In this document: positions 33,824-42,527 of the stretch, piece by piece
How the letters are laid out: each line of letters opens with the position of its first letter
Numbering within the stretch: the first letter of the stretch is position 1
Assembly (NCBI GenBank): GCA_965116465.1
Contig: OZ220687.1
Span: 1 to 64,000, forward strand
Length of the DNA: 64,000 nucleotides
Direction of reading: 5' to 3'
DNA from: VXNF01 sp965116465
GTDB taxonomy: Bacteria; Actinomycetota; Acidimicrobiia; Acidimicrobiales; CATQHL01
Position numbers and translations under genes: made by a program
Notes under the pieces: generated by a model
Told to the model about the DNA's origin: nothing
Database searches by the model: none
Seen by the model: only the letters and a program-made list of their open reading frames with translations

Positions 33824-33829
33824 TAGAGT
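33824..33829 (+). promoter_or_regulatory. Candidate -10 (TAGAGT) for the DksA/TraR-like gene
   Basis: TAGAGT would give a leader of about 55 bases ending in a CAGGAG ribosome binding site before the GTG at 33896. It appears to serve the dksA-like-lspA-rluD operon. Confidence 0.4.
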
Positions 33830-33895
33830 TGGCCCGCCCATCGTCGAGTCGCCCGGGCGGAGCGGCGGCCCGCAGGATCTACTCAGGAGCGTCAG

Positions 33896-34324
33896 GTGGC
33901 CTCAGCCGGGAGTTCTCCGGAGAGCAGCGAGGACGGCTCCTCCGCGCGGCGCCTCGACGAGGCCTTCCTCGACGAGCAGCGCAAGAAGCTGCTGGCGGAG
34001 CGGGAGAGGTATGTCCGCTCGGCGGAGACCATGGCGGCTGAGGCGGCGGCCCTGCTCGACGACCGCGAGCCGGGCGATCTGCAATTCGACGAGGAGTCCG
34101 GCGAGGGCGACAGTTGGGCGGTGGAGCGTGAGAGGGATCTCGCCCTCAGCGCCGCGGCCCGAGCCGCCGTGGAGCTGATCGACGAGGCCTTGAAGCGGAT
34201 CGACGAGGGCACCTACGGCATCTGCGTCGTTTCCGGCAAGCCCATCCAGAAGGAGCGTCTCCGTGCCATCCCTTGGGCGGCCGAGCGGGTCGAGTACAAG
34301 GCCGGTGGCCTCAGACGGCGCTGA
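33896..34324 (+). CDS. DksA/TraR-like protein lacking the zinc-finger cysteines
   Basis: 142 residues. Two N-terminal helices (about 18-50 and 75-100) form the DksA-type coiled coil, followed by EALKRIDEGTYGICVVSGKP and RLRAIPWA, the frame of the DksA/TraR zinc finger. Family members have CxxC...CxxC; here the first pair reads CVVS and the second pair is absent (AAERVEY), so one of four cysteines remains. It presumably folds without zinc. It may bind RNA polymerase's secondary channel as DksA does. It precedes and overlaps lspA. Confidence 0.82.
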   Translation: MASAGSSPESSEDGSSARRLDEAFLDEQRKKLLAERERYVRSAETMAAEAAALLDDREPGDLQFDEESGEGDSWAVERERDLALSAAARAAVELIDEALKRIDEGTYGICVVSGKPIQKERLRAIPWAAERVEYKAGGLRRR

Positions 34325-34826
34325 GAGCCGCAGCTCGCGCCGCCTGCGGAACAATCGCCTTCTGCTGCTGTCGGTCGCCGCGACGGTCCTGCTGGCGGAC
34401 CAGCTGACGAAGCTCTGGGCACTCCGGGAGCTGGACGACGGCAACATCCACCTCTTCTGGACGATCCGTCTGCGGCTGGTGTTCAACCAGGGAACCGCCT
34501 TCGGGCTGGGCAGCTCGTTCGCACCGGTCATCACCGTCGCGGCGGTTGTCGTGTCGCTGCTGCTTCTCGCCCTCACCTGGTCGGCGACGCGCCGGACCGT
34601 GGCGGCGCTGGCGGGGCTCGTGCTCGGAGGGGCGCTGGGCAACCTCGGTGATCGCGCCTTCCGGGGCGACGGGTTCTTCGGGGGCAGCGTGGTCGACTTC
34701 GTCGATCCGCAGTGGTGGCCGGTGTTCAACGTGGCCGATGCGGCCATCTCGGTCGGTGTGGTGCTGTTCCTGGTGGTGGGGTTCCGTGCCGGCCTGAGAG
34801 GCGATCCGCTGCTGGAACGAGCGTGA
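34305..34826 (+). CDS. lspA: Lipoprotein signal peptidase
   Basis: 173 residues and four transmembrane helices. Catalytic aspartates sit in GGALGNLGDRAFRG and FNVADAAISVG; LADQLTKLW and VFNQGTAFGL are further family motifs. It removes signal peptides from prolipoproteins such as the GerMN lipoprotein and the molybdoenzyme in this window. The GTG at 34305, overlapping the previous gene by 20 bases, is the likely start but is not certain. Confidence 0.93.
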   Translation: MASDGAESRSSRRLRNNRLLLLSVAATVLLADQLTKLWALRELDDGNIHLFWTIRLRLVFNQGTAFGLGSSFAPVITVAAVVVSLLLLALTWSATRRTVAALAGLVLGGALGNLGDRAFRGDGFFGGSVVDFVDPQWWPVFNVADAAISVGVVLFLVVGFRAGLRGDPLLERA

Positions 34827-35785
34827 CCGAGCCCATTCCGCAGGCGCTCGCCGGCGAGCGGCTCGACCGTGCGGTGTCCCTGCTCACCCAGACGAGTCGA
34901 GCTGCGGCGGCGGCGCTGGTGTCGGCAGGGGCGGTGCGGGTGAATGGCACCGTGCGCACGGATCGCGCGGCGCGGCTGGCGGCGGGCGACGAGCTGGCCG
35001 TGGCTGCGGAGGCCCTGGCCTCCCGGCGGAGGGCCGGCGAGCCCCTACCCGAACCGGAGGTTGAACTGGCGGTGATCCACGAGGATCGTCACCTCGTGGT
35101 TGTGGACAAGCCGGCGAGACTCGTGGTTCACCCGGGTGCGGGCCGGAAGGAGGGCACGCTGTGCGGAGGGTTGCTGGCCCGCTACCCGGAGATGGCGGCC
35201 GTCGGGGAGCCGACCCGCCCCGGGATCGTGCACCGGCTGGACGCCGGCACCAGTGGTCTGCTGGTCGCGGCCCGCACGCCCCAGGCGTTCGACTCGCTGG
35301 TGGCGCAGTTCGCCGCGCGCACCGTGCGCCGCCGCTACGAGGCCATCTGCTGGGGAGTGCTCGGTGACGATCGGGGGCTCATCGACGCACCGGTCGGTCG
35401 CTCGGGGCGGCGTCCCGTGCAGATGGCGGTGACCGAGCGCGGGCGTCCGGCGCGGACCTTCTACGAGGTGCGCCGGCGCTACCGCTCGCCGGCGCCGGTG
35501 AGCCACCTGGCGTGCCGGCTGGAGACCGGGCGGACCCACCAGATCAGGGTGCATCTGGCGGCGATCGGCCACCCCCTGCTGGGTGATGACGTCTACGGAT
35601 CCGGGGTCTACGGATCCGGGAGGCCGCAGGAGGGCCAGGGCGCTCCGGCGGCACCGCTGCGGCTCGACCGCCCGGCCCTGCACGCCGCGCTGCTGGGGTT
35701 CAGCCACCCCGCCGGCGCGCGGACGATGCTCTTCGAGTCGGCCCTGCCCTCCGACCTGCGTGCGGTTCTGGCTGCGCTGTCGTAG
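34823..35785 (+). CDS. rluD: RluA/RluD-family pseudouridine synthase
   Basis: 320 residues from a GTG overlapping the lspA stop. An N-terminal S4 RNA-binding domain (ERLDRAVSLLTQ, AGAVRVNGTV) precedes the catalytic domain with HRLDAGTSGLLVAART (catalytic Asp) and ETGRTHQIRVHLAAIGHPLLGD. It isomerises uridines, probably in 23S rRNA helix 69. The lspA-rluD pairing is widespread. A 15-bp perfect tandem duplication at 35591-35620 inserts VYGSG twice. Confidence 0.9.
   Translation: MTEPIPQALAGERLDRAVSLLTQTSRAAAAALVSAGAVRVNGTVRTDRAARLAAGDELAVAAEALASRRRAGEPLPEPEVELAVIHEDRHLVVVDKPARLVVHPGAGRKEGTLCGGLLARYPEMAAVGEPTRPGIVHRLDAGTSGLLVAARTPQAFDSLVAQFAARTVRRRYEAICWGVLGDDRGLIDAPVGRSGRRPVQMAVTERGRPARTFYEVRRRYRSPAPVSHLACRLETGRTHQIRVHLAAIGHPLLGDDVYGSGVYGSGRPQEGQGAPAAPLRLDRPALHAALLGFSHPAGARTMLFESALPSDLRAVLAALS
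35591..35620 (+). repeat. 15-bp perfect tandem repeat in rluD
   Basis: The unit GTCTACGGATCCGGG occurs twice in a row and adds the residues VYGSG right after the conserved GHPLLGDD motif. Probably a recent slippage event on a surface loop. Confidence 0.9.
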
Positions 35786-35804
35786 GGCGTCGTCGCGCGG
35801 CGGC

Positions 35805-36269
35805 TCAGGAGGGGTTTGTGGGGACCCCCTCGGGCCCCTCGGGCCAGGGGACGGTGCCGCTGGCCATGTCGGCGATGTCGGCGAGGCTGAACGAGGACAG
35901 CAGGCGCCGCATCTCCGTGCCCACCGCGGCCCAGACCGCCAGCAGGACGCACTGCCCCTCGTGGTCGCAGGCACCGTCCTTGTGCGGCTCGCCGAAGTCG
36001 TCGGCCACGATGGGGGCTTCCACGGCGCTCACGATCTCGCTGAGGTAGATCTGCCCGGGGGCCCGTGCCAGCCGGTAGCCGCCCCCCACGCCGCGCTTGG
36101 AGAGCACCAGGCCGGCGCCTTTGAGCGCCAGCAGGATCTGCTCCAGGTAGGGCTGGGGGAGGCCGGTCCGGTCGGCGATGTCCCGCGCCGACTGGGGTGC
36201 GCCGGCCTCGTGCAGGGTCAGCGACAGCAGCGCGCGGCTGGCATAGTCCGCCCGGGTCGAGACCTTCAC
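35805..36269 (-). CDS. Rrf2/IscR-family transcriptional regulator
   Basis: 154 residues. The winged helix starts VKVSTRADYASRALL and has QSARDIADRTGLPQPYLEQI and SKRGVGGGYRLAR, the Rrf2 signature. The cluster region has CDHEGQC, matching the second and third IscR cysteines (spacing of five residues), but the first is missing, with a His nearby (HKDGAC). It may bind an Fe-S cluster with an alternative ligand, as some redox or NO sensors of this family do. Regulatory targets are unknown. Confidence 0.87.
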   Translation of the reverse strand: MKVSTRADYASRALLSLTLHEAGAPQSARDIADRTGLPQPYLEQILLALKGAGLVLSKRGVGGGYRLARAPGQIYLSEIVSAVEAPIVADDFGEPHKDGACDHEGQCVLLAVWAAVGTEMRRLLSSFSLADIADMASGTVPWPEGPEGVPTNPS

Positions 36270-36276
36270 GCCTGCG

Positions 36277-36282
36277 AGCGTA
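36277..36282 (-). promoter_or_regulatory. -10 element TACGCT, leaderless start of the Rrf2 gene
   Basis: TACGCT on the minus strand ends 7 bases before the GTG at 36269, fixing that start. Confidence 0.55.
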
Positions 36283-36343
36283 CCGGCTCGTTCGGTGTGG
36301 ATCGGAGGGGGGTCGGCGGACGCCGAGGACAGCGCGGGGCCGC

Positions 36344-36349
36344 TAGCGT
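36344..36349 (+). promoter_or_regulatory. -10 element TAGCGT of bpa
   Basis: TAGCGT predicts a start near 36356 and a leader of about 32 bases with a GGAG site before the ATG at 36388. The gene is therefore led, unlike many neighbours. Confidence 0.45.
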
Positions 36350-36387
36350 CACAGCATCGGATCGTTCCCGACCTGGAGCCGGCCAGT

Positions 36388-36885
36388 ATGACCCCCGAAA
36401 GCCAGCACAGCCCACCCGAGCCCGAGCGCGCCGAGATAGTGGCGCCGGAGGACGCCGGGCAGGCGCAAGGTGACGCCATCGAGCAACCCGCCAAGGTGAT
36501 GCGCGTCGGCGCCATGCTGCGCGGCCTGCTGCAGGAGGTCCGCGAGGCACCGCTCGACGAGCGCAGCCGCGATCGGCTGCGGGAGATCTATGAGATCTCC
36601 CTGCAGGAGTTGGGTTCGGCCGTCTCGGCGGACCTGCGCGAGGAGTTGGAACGCCTGGCGCAGCCCTTCCCCGACAGCGAGGTGCCCACCGAGGCGGAGT
36701 TGCGCATCGCCAAGGCACAGCTCGTGGGCTGGATGGAGGGGCTCATCCAGGGCATCCAGGCGACGCTCTACGCGCAGCAGGTGCTCGCCCGCAAGCAACT
36801 GGCTGACATGCGCGGTCAGTTGCCGCCGTTCCGCGGCGCCCCCGGGCAACCTCCCGAGGAGGACCGGCCCGGCACCTACCTGTAG
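36388..36885 (+). CDS. bpa: Bacterial proteasome activator Bpa
   Basis: 165 residues. The core matches mycobacterial Bpa (PafE, Rv3780) as I recall it: VMRVGAMLRGLLQEVREAPL, then DRLREIYEISLQELG, LREELERLAQPF and AQLVGWMEGLIQGIQATL. It forms a ring that docks on the 20S proteasome alpha ring through a C-terminal GQYL; here the protein ends GTYL, keeping Tyr-Leu. This implies a proteasome elsewhere in the genome and ATP-independent degradation of unfolded proteins. Confidence 0.92.
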   Translation: MTPESQHSPPEPERAEIVAPEDAGQAQGDAIEQPAKVMRVGAMLRGLLQEVREAPLDERSRDRLREIYEISLQELGSAVSADLREELERLAQPFPDSEVPTEAELRIAKAQLVGWMEGLIQGIQATLYAQQVLARKQLADMRGQLPPFRGAPGQPPEEDRPGTYL

Positions 36886-36961
36886 GACCCGGGACACACC
36901 TTCGGAGCGCTGCCCGCGCCTTACCGCGGCGGGGCGGCCGGCGTACGCGAGCCCGGCCTCC

Positions 36962-36978
36962 GCCGACTATGGTCGGCG
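36962..36978 (+). promoter_or_regulatory. Palindrome over the putative dnaE -10
   Basis: GCCGAC-tatg-GTCGGC is a perfect 6-base inverted repeat with TATGGT (36968-36973) lying across its loop and second arm. A start near 36981 would leave a leader of about 70 bases. The palindrome could be an operator or an accident of GC-rich sequence. Confidence 0.4.
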
Positions 36979-37048
36979 CTGAAACAACAGCACTGTGATT
37001 TGTCCACAGGAGGTGGGGACCTCGTGGGGACAGTCTGGGGAGCCGACG

Positions 37049-40000
37049 ATGCCTGACAGCTTCGTTCACCTGCACACCCACACCGAGTACTCGATGCTCG
37101 ACGGCGCCTCGCGCGTCGATGCGCTCGTGGCGGCGGCCGCGGCCGACGGCCAGCCGGCGCTGGGCATCACCGATCACGGGAATCTCTACGGACTCGTCCC
37201 CTTCTACAAGGCCTGCCGTACCGGCGGTGTGAAGCCCATCCTGGGCATCGAGGCCTACATGGCGCACGAGAGCCGCCGGGAGCGGCCGACCCGGCGCGGC
37301 AAGGTGGACGACAGCGGCGGCGACACGGCCACGGGCCACAAGCTCTACTACCACCTGACACTGCTGGCGGAGAACGGGGCCGGCTACCGCAACCTCATCC
37401 AGATCGCCAGCCGCGCCTTCCTCGAGGGCTACTACTACAAGCCCAAGGTGGACTGGGAGGTGCTGGCCGACCACTCCGAGGGGATCCTGGCGAGCACGGG
37501 TTGCCTCGGAAGTCACGTCTGCCAGGCGTTGCTGCAGGACGACTTCGACAGGGCGCTCGGTCATGCCGGACGCCTGCGGGACATCTTCGGTTCCGACGGC
37601 ACGTACGTGGAACTCCAGGATCACGGCATCGAGGCCCAGCAGCGCATCATGCCGCAGCTGCTGGAGATCTCACAGCGCCTGGATATCCCCCTGCTGGCCA
37701 CCAACGACAGCCACTACACGCACCGCAGCGATGCGGTCGCACACGACGCCCTGCTCTGCGTGCAGACCGGCAGCGTCCGCAGCGATCCGAACCGGTTCAC
37801 GTTCGGTGGCGATGAGCACTTCCTGAAGTCGGCGGCGGAAATGCGCGGCCTCTTCGCCGAACTGCCGGCGGCCTGCGACAGCACGCTGGAGATCGCCGAG
37901 CGCTGCAACGTCGAGATCGATTTCGGAGACATCAAGCTGCCGCCGTTCCCGGTGCCGGAGGGTTTCGTCGGCGCGGACGCGTATCTCGCTCACCTCACCC
38001 TCGAGGGCGCCAGGGCGCGTTGGGGCGACGAGTTGCCCTCGGCCACCTCCGACCGCCTGGCCTACGAGTTGCAGGTGATCGCCACGATGGGCTTCGCCTC
38101 GTACTTCCTGATCGTCTGGGACCTCATCCGCTACGCCCGGTCGGCGGGGATCCGGGTCGGTCCCGGCCGGGGCAGCGCGGCGGGCTGCGCCGTCTCCTAC
38201 TGCCTCGGCATCACCAGCCTCGACCCGCTGCGCTACGACCTGCTGTTCGAGCGGTTCCTGAATCCCGGCCGGCGCCAGATGCCCGACATCGACATGGATT
38301 TCGACTCGCGCCACCGGGACGACCTGATCCGCTACGCGGCGGAGCGCTACGGGCGCGACCACGTGGCGCAGATCATCACCTTCTCCACCATCAAGGGACG
38401 TGCCGCGGTGCGCGACGCGGCCCGGGTGCTGGACCATCCCTACGCCGTCGGCGACAGGATCGCCAAGGCGGTCCCCGAACCCATCATGGGCCGGACGACC
38501 CCGCTGAAGGCCTGCCTTGAGCGCGAGAGTGCCTACAGTGCCGGCTACGACCTGGCCGGAGACCTTCGCACCATGTACGCCGAGGATCCCCAGGCACGTG
38601 AGGTCATCGACGTGGCATTGGGCCTCGAGGGGCTGCGCCGCCAGGACGGCATCCACGCCGCCGCCGTGGTGATCTCGCCCGATCCACTCACCAACCACGT
38701 CCCGATCCAGCGCAAGCCGGCCGACCGCCAGGGCGTCGAGGATGCGCCGATCGTCACGCAGTACGACATGGACGTGGTGGAGGAGCTGGGTCTCCTGAAG
38801 ATGGATTTCCTCGGCCTGCGCACACTCGACGTCATCACCGACACGGCGGCGCACGTGGCGCGGCTACGCGGCCTGGAACTCGACGTCGAGGGGCTGCCGC
38901 TGGAGGACGGGCCCACCTACACGATGCTCCAGCGCGGCGACACCACCGGCATCTTCCAGCTGGAGAGCCCGCCGGTGCGCGCCCTGCTGCGCTCCATGCT
39001 GCCCAGTGACATCAACGACGTGGCCGCCCTCGTGGCGCTGTACCGGCCGGGTCCGATGAAGGACAACATGCACATCACCTACGCCGACCGGAAGATGGGC
39101 CGGGCGGAGGTGAGGCTGCTGCACCCGGCGGCGGAGGAGATCCTGGCCGACACCTACGGGCTCATGATCTACCAGGAGTCCATGATGCGGATCGCCCAGG
39201 TCTTCGCCGGCTACAGCCTGGAGGAGGCCGACAACCTCCGCAAGGCCTGCGGCAAGAAGATCCGCGAGAAGATGGCGGAGGAGAAGGAGAAGTTCATCGA
39301 CGGCTGCGAGGCCACCGGCTTCGGCCGGCGGGTCGGGGAGCAGTGGTGGAACCAGATCGAGCCGTTCGCCGACTACGCCTTCAACAAGAGCCACTCCTAC
39401 GCCTACGGCCTGCTCGCCTATCAGACCGCCTACCTGAAGGCGAACTACCCCGTCGAGTACATGGCCGCCCTGCTCACGAGCGTGCGCGACAAGATGGAGC
39501 GCCTCACGCCGTACCTGCTGGAGTGCCGCCTGCAGGGCATCGACGTGGTGGTGCCCGACATCAACGAGTCGTTCTCGGACTTCACGCCGGTGCTGGAGAC
39601 CGACTCGCCGGACCGGGGACGCATCCTGTTCGGGCTGTCGGCGGTGCGCAACGTGGGGGCGGCGGACGCGGCCCACATCATCGCCGCACGCGGCGAGGGC
39701 GGCCGGTTCGGCGACTTCGACGACTTCTGTGACCGGGTCGATCCTTCGGTCCTCAACAAGCGGACCGTGGCCTCGCTCATCAAGGCCGGCGCCTTCGACT
39801 CACTGGATCAGCCGCGGCAGGGTCTGTTGAACGTGCACGGCCTGACCATCGACGCGGCCATGGCGGAGCGGCGCGACCGGGAGGCCGGCGTGCTGAGCCT
39901 CTTCGGCGACGCCGGCGTCTCGACCGGCTACAGCGCCAAGCCCGCCGTGCCGGACACCCACGCCCCCCGCGAACGGATGCTGGCCGACGAGAAGGAGATG

Positions 40001-40576
40001 CTCGGCCTGTACATCAGCGATCATCCGCTCGCCGGTATCGAGCACCTGTTGACACCTCGGCGCACTCACAGCGTCGCCGAACTGGCGGAACTGCCCGACG
40101 GTGAGATCGTCACCGTGGCGGGGGCCGTCACCTCACTGGTGCGCCGCCAGACGCGCAGCGGCCAGCACATGGCCACCTTCACCCTCGATGACCGCACCGG
40201 GATGATCCCGGTGACGGTATTCCCGAGAGCCCTGGAGGCCCAGGACGGCCTGCTCGCCGATGAGGAGGTTGTGATCCTGAAGGCCCGCCTGGACCGGCGC
40301 GAGGAGGATCCCAAGCTCATCAGCATGGACATGGATGGTTTCGTGACCGAGACCCGTGGCGCACTGCGCCTGCGATTCCCCCCGGCCGGCGTGGACGCCG
40401 ATCAGCTTGCGGCGCTCAAACGGCTCCTCGGCGAGCACGGCGGTCACTCGCCCGTGGAGATCCTGGTCGGCGGAGGTCACCTGCTGCAGCTCCCCCAGCA
40501 GTATCACGTCGACATCGAGGGGGGACTCGTGCCCGAGTTGCGGCAGCTCCTGGGGGCCGGGGCCGTGCAGGTCTGA
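37049..40576 (+). CDS. dnaE: DNA polymerase III alpha subunit DnaE
   Basis: 1175 residues. N-terminal PHP domain (FVHLHTHTEYSMLDG, ITDHGNLYG, NDSHY), then the C-family palm with PDIDMDFDS (Asp413, Asp415, Asp417 region) and GPGRGSAAGCAVSYCLGI. A helix-hairpin-helix, and an OB fold near the C-terminus (EIVTVAGAVTSLVRRQTRSG), complete it. This is the replicative DnaE1 type, as no ImuA/ImuB neighbours are present. The ATG at 37049 has a GGGGAG site; an in-frame ATG 54 bases upstream lies outside homology. Confidence 0.95.
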   Translation: MPDSFVHLHTHTEYSMLDGASRVDALVAAAAADGQPALGITDHGNLYGLVPFYKACRTGGVKPILGIEAYMAHESRRERPTRRGKVDDSGGDTATGHKLYYHLTLLAENGAGYRNLIQIASRAFLEGYYYKPKVDWEVLADHSEGILASTGCLGSHVCQALLQDDFDRALGHAGRLRDIFGSDGTYVELQDHGIEAQQRIMPQLLEISQRLDIPLLATNDSHYTHRSDAVAHDALLCVQTGSVRSDPNRFTFGGDEHFLKSAAEMRGLFAELPAACDSTLEIAERCNVEIDFGDIKLPPFPVPEGFVGADAYLAHLTLEGARARWGDELPSATSDRLAYELQVIATMGFASYFLIVWDLIRYARSAGIRVGPGRGSAAGCAVSYCLGITSLDPLRYDLLFERFLNPGRRQMPDIDMDFDSRHRDDLIRYAAERYGRDHVAQIITFSTIKGRAAVRDAARVLDHPYAVGDRIAKAVPEPIMGRTTPLKACLERESAYSAGYDLAGDLRTMYAEDPQAREVIDVALGLEGLRRQDGIHAAAVVISPDPLTNHVPIQRKPADRQGVEDAPIVTQYDMDVVEELGLLKMDFLGLRTLDVITDTAAHVARLRGLELDVEGLPLEDGPTYTMLQRGDTTGIFQLESPPVRALLRSMLPSDINDVAALVALYRPGPMKDNMHITYADRKMGRAEVRLLHPAAEEILADTYGLMIYQESMMRIAQVFAGYSLEEADNLRKACGKKIREKMAEEKEKFIDGCEATGFGRRVGEQWWNQIEPFADYAFNKSHSYAYGLLAYQTAYLKANYPVEYMAALLTSVRDKMERLTPYLLECRLQGIDVVVPDINESFSDFTPVLETDSPDRGRILFGLSAVRNVGAADAAHIIAARGEGGRFGDFDDFCDRVDPSVLNKRTVASLIKAGAFDSLDQPRQGLLNVHGLTIDAAMAERRDREAGVLSLFGDAGVSTGYSAKPAVPDTHAPRERMLADEKEMLGLYISDHPLAGIEHLLTPRRTHSVAELAELPDGEIVTVAGAVTSLVRRQTRSGQHMATFTLDDRTGMIPVTVFPRALEAQDGLLADEEVVILKARLDRREEDPKLISMDMDGFVTETRGALRLRFPPAGVDADQLAALKRLLGEHGGHSPVEILVGGGHLLQLPQQYHVDIEGGLVPELRQLLGAGAVQV

Positions 40577-40677
40577 TCGCCGCGCCGCGTCGGTTTGCAC
40601 GCGGCTGTCCGGCACACTGGACTATTGGGGGATCCTCCCGGTGATCGAAGTGGCCGGATAGTGACAAGGCGGCGACA

Positions 40678-41349
40678 ATGGCAGTTGAGGTCGAGAGCAG
40701 GGACTGCACCGCGGTAAGCGACGCCGAACTGGAGGCGATGGCCGATCTCTGCGCGGATGGCCAGAATCCGTTCACGGTCGGGTTCCTCTCCAAGCAGACG
40801 GAACTCTGGGTGCTGCTCACCGAGGCGCGCGAGGGCAGCCGGCTGCGCGGCTTCGTGTTCTCCACGCTGGAGCGCATCGGTGGGACCCCGGTCGTGATCC
40901 TCGGTGCCGGATCGGTGGCCCGCACGTCTCGCCGCAGCACGGTGCTGCAGGCTCTGGTGGCCGAGCAGTTGCATCGCGCCGTCATGGCCTTCCCCGACGA
41001 GGACGTGCTGATGGGGGTGCGGATGAACGATCCCTCCACATGCGAGGTGTTCAAGGTGCTGAGCAACGTGATCCCCCGCCCGGACCACAGCGCCAACGGG
41101 GAGGAGCGGGCATGGGGCCGGCGGCTGGCGAAGCGCTACCGGATCGGCAACAGCGCGTATGACCCGCGCTCGTTCGTGGCGACCGGTGACGGCGGGCAGC
41201 CGGCCGTGCTCGACTACGAGACTCTGCGGCCCGAGCGGACCGATCCGGCGCTCGTGGACATGTTCGGGTCGCTGCAGCGCCAGCGAGGCGACTCGCTGGT
41301 GGCTGTGGCCTGGGCGACGGCGGGGCGGTTGCAGCGCTACGGCGACTGA
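40678..41349 (+). CDS. Conserved-looking hypothetical protein
   Basis: 223 residues, soluble, no signal or membrane helix. Codon use and composition match the neighbours. The segment LRGFVFSTLERIGGTPVVIL followed by a helix (TVLQALVAEQLHRAVMAF) and DEDVLMGVRMNDPSTCEVF resembles an acyltransferase (GNAT-like) core in secondary-structure pattern, but I cannot confirm a known motif. The 43-base gap to the nitroreductase suggests a shared operon. Confidence 0.6.
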   Translation: MAVEVESRDCTAVSDAELEAMADLCADGQNPFTVGFLSKQTELWVLLTEAREGSRLRGFVFSTLERIGGTPVVILGAGSVARTSRRSTVLQALVAEQLHRAVMAFPDEDVLMGVRMNDPSTCEVFKVLSNVIPRPDHSANGEERAWGRRLAKRYRIGNSAYDPRSFVATGDGGQPAVLDYETLRPERTDPALVDMFGSLQRQRGDSLVAVAWATAGRLQRYGD

Positions 41350-41392
41350 CTCCCTGCGGCGCCCGACCCTCGGCGGGAAGGCGCGGCCGGAC

Positions 41393-42016
41393 GTGAACCT
41401 CAACGCGCTGCTCGCGGCGCGCCGCATGACGAGGAACTTCGACCCTCGCCCCCTGGAGAGCGGCCTGCTCGAGGAACTGTGTCTGCTGGCGCGGCGCGCC
41501 CCGTCGGCGGGATTCGCTCAGGGCACCGAACTGATCATCCTGGAGGGCCCTGAGGAGCTGGCGGCCTTCTGGGATCTCACGCTGCCCCCCGAGCGGCGCT
41601 CCGGGTTCGCCTGGCCCGGCCTTCTGCAGGCTCCGGCGCTGGTCCTGCCCGCTGCCGACAGCCGCCGCTACCTGGCCCGCTACCGCGAGGACGACAAGGC
41701 GGGCGGCGAGAGCGAGGACCTCGGCCGTTCTCGCCAGGCCTGGCCCATGCCCTACTGGCTCATCGACGGCGCGTTCGTCGTGCAGAACCTGCTGCTGGCG
41801 GCGACCGAGCGCGGTCTCGGGGCGCTGTTCTTCGGCCTGTTCAACGGCGAGGCCGAGGTTCGCGCCGCGCTGGGCGTCCCCGAGGGGGTCGAGCTGTTGG
41901 GTGTCGTGGCGCTGGGCCGGCCCGCTCCCGACCGCTCCAGCGGCTCGCTGGCGCGCGGCTGGCGGGATCCCGACGAGATCCTGCACTGGGGCTGTTGGGG
42001 TGCCCCCCGGCGCTAG
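41393..42016 (+). CDS. Nitroreductase-family FMN protein
   Basis: 207 residues. AARRMTRNFDPRPLESGLLEELCLLARRAPSAG is the N-terminal FMN-binding pattern (R-x-x-R-x-F, then APSAG); IDGAFVVQNLLLAATERGLGALFFG and LGVPEGVELLGVVALG complete the family. Members reduce nitro groups, quinones or act in F420/FMN chemistry; the substrate is unknown. The TAG stop also forms part of the -10 element of the next gene. Confidence 0.82.
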   Translation: MNLNALLAARRMTRNFDPRPLESGLLEELCLLARRAPSAGFAQGTELIILEGPEELAAFWDLTLPPERRSGFAWPGLLQAPALVLPAADSRRYLARYREDDKAGGESEDLGRSRQAWPMPYWLIDGAFVVQNLLLAATERGLGALFFGLFNGEAEVRAALGVPEGVELLGVVALGRPAPDRSSGSLARGWRDPDEILHWGCWGAPRR

Positions 42017-42019
42017 GGT
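42014..42019 (+). promoter_or_regulatory. -10 element TAGGGT overlapping the nitroreductase stop
   Basis: The stop codon TAG is the first half of TAGGGT. A start near 42026 gives a 25-base leader with GGAGG before the DUF35 gene. Confidence 0.45.
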
Positions 42020-42050
42020 TCCCTGCACCTGCTCGAGCTCGGAGGCGCCG

Positions 42051-42455
42051 ATGGCAACCGCACGGATCCCCCTGGTCGCCTACCTGGTGCTGGAACCCGA
42101 ACCCCACCTCGTGGCGCAGCAGTGCGTCGGTTGCGGTGCCCGCTTCTTCGACCGCCGCAACGCCTGCGGGTCCTGCGGCGGTCGTGACTTCGAGCCCGTT
42201 CCGGTGGCGGTGACCGGTCATCTGCGGGCGTTCTCCATCGTGCACCGGGCCGCCCCCGGCGTGACGGTGCCCTTCGTGTCGGCGATCGTCGAGGCCGGCG
42301 ACGGGACCACCCTCCGGGCCAACCTCGTTGAGGTGCCGCCGGATCCCGCCGAGATCCCCCTCGGCATGCCGGTGCGGCTCGTGACCTACCCGGCCGGCAC
42401 CGACAGCGAGGGGACCGAGTGCGTCGCCTTCGGGTTCGCCCCCGCGAGCGCCTGA
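42051..42455 (+). CDS. DUF35 OB-fold/zinc-ribbon protein (thiolase partner)
   Basis: 134 residues. A rubredoxin-like zinc ribbon (CVGCGARFFDRRNACGSCGG) precedes an OB fold (VAVTGHLRAFSIVHRAAPG). DUF35 proteins pair with thiolase-like enzymes and channel acyl-CoA or form part of their active complex. The thiolase follows directly, so the two probably form a complex. A GGAGG site precedes the ATG. Confidence 0.88.
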   Translation: MATARIPLVAYLVLEPEPHLVAQQCVGCGARFFDRRNACGSCGGRDFEPVPVAVTGHLRAFSIVHRAAPGVTVPFVSAIVEAGDGTTLRANLVEVPPDPAEIPLGMPVRLVTYPAGTDSEGTECVAFGFAPASA

Positions 42456-42527
42456 TGGCCGGCGCGGACCCCAGCGGAGCGCTGCCGGCCTTCGGATCGA
42501 CCCCCAAACCCGATGGAGGAGCCAACC

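Noticed and set aside
33712..33895. T-box riboswitch upstream of ileS
   Set aside because: The start has a -10 eight bases upstream and no long leader; no T-box sequence (TGGNACCGCG type) was found.
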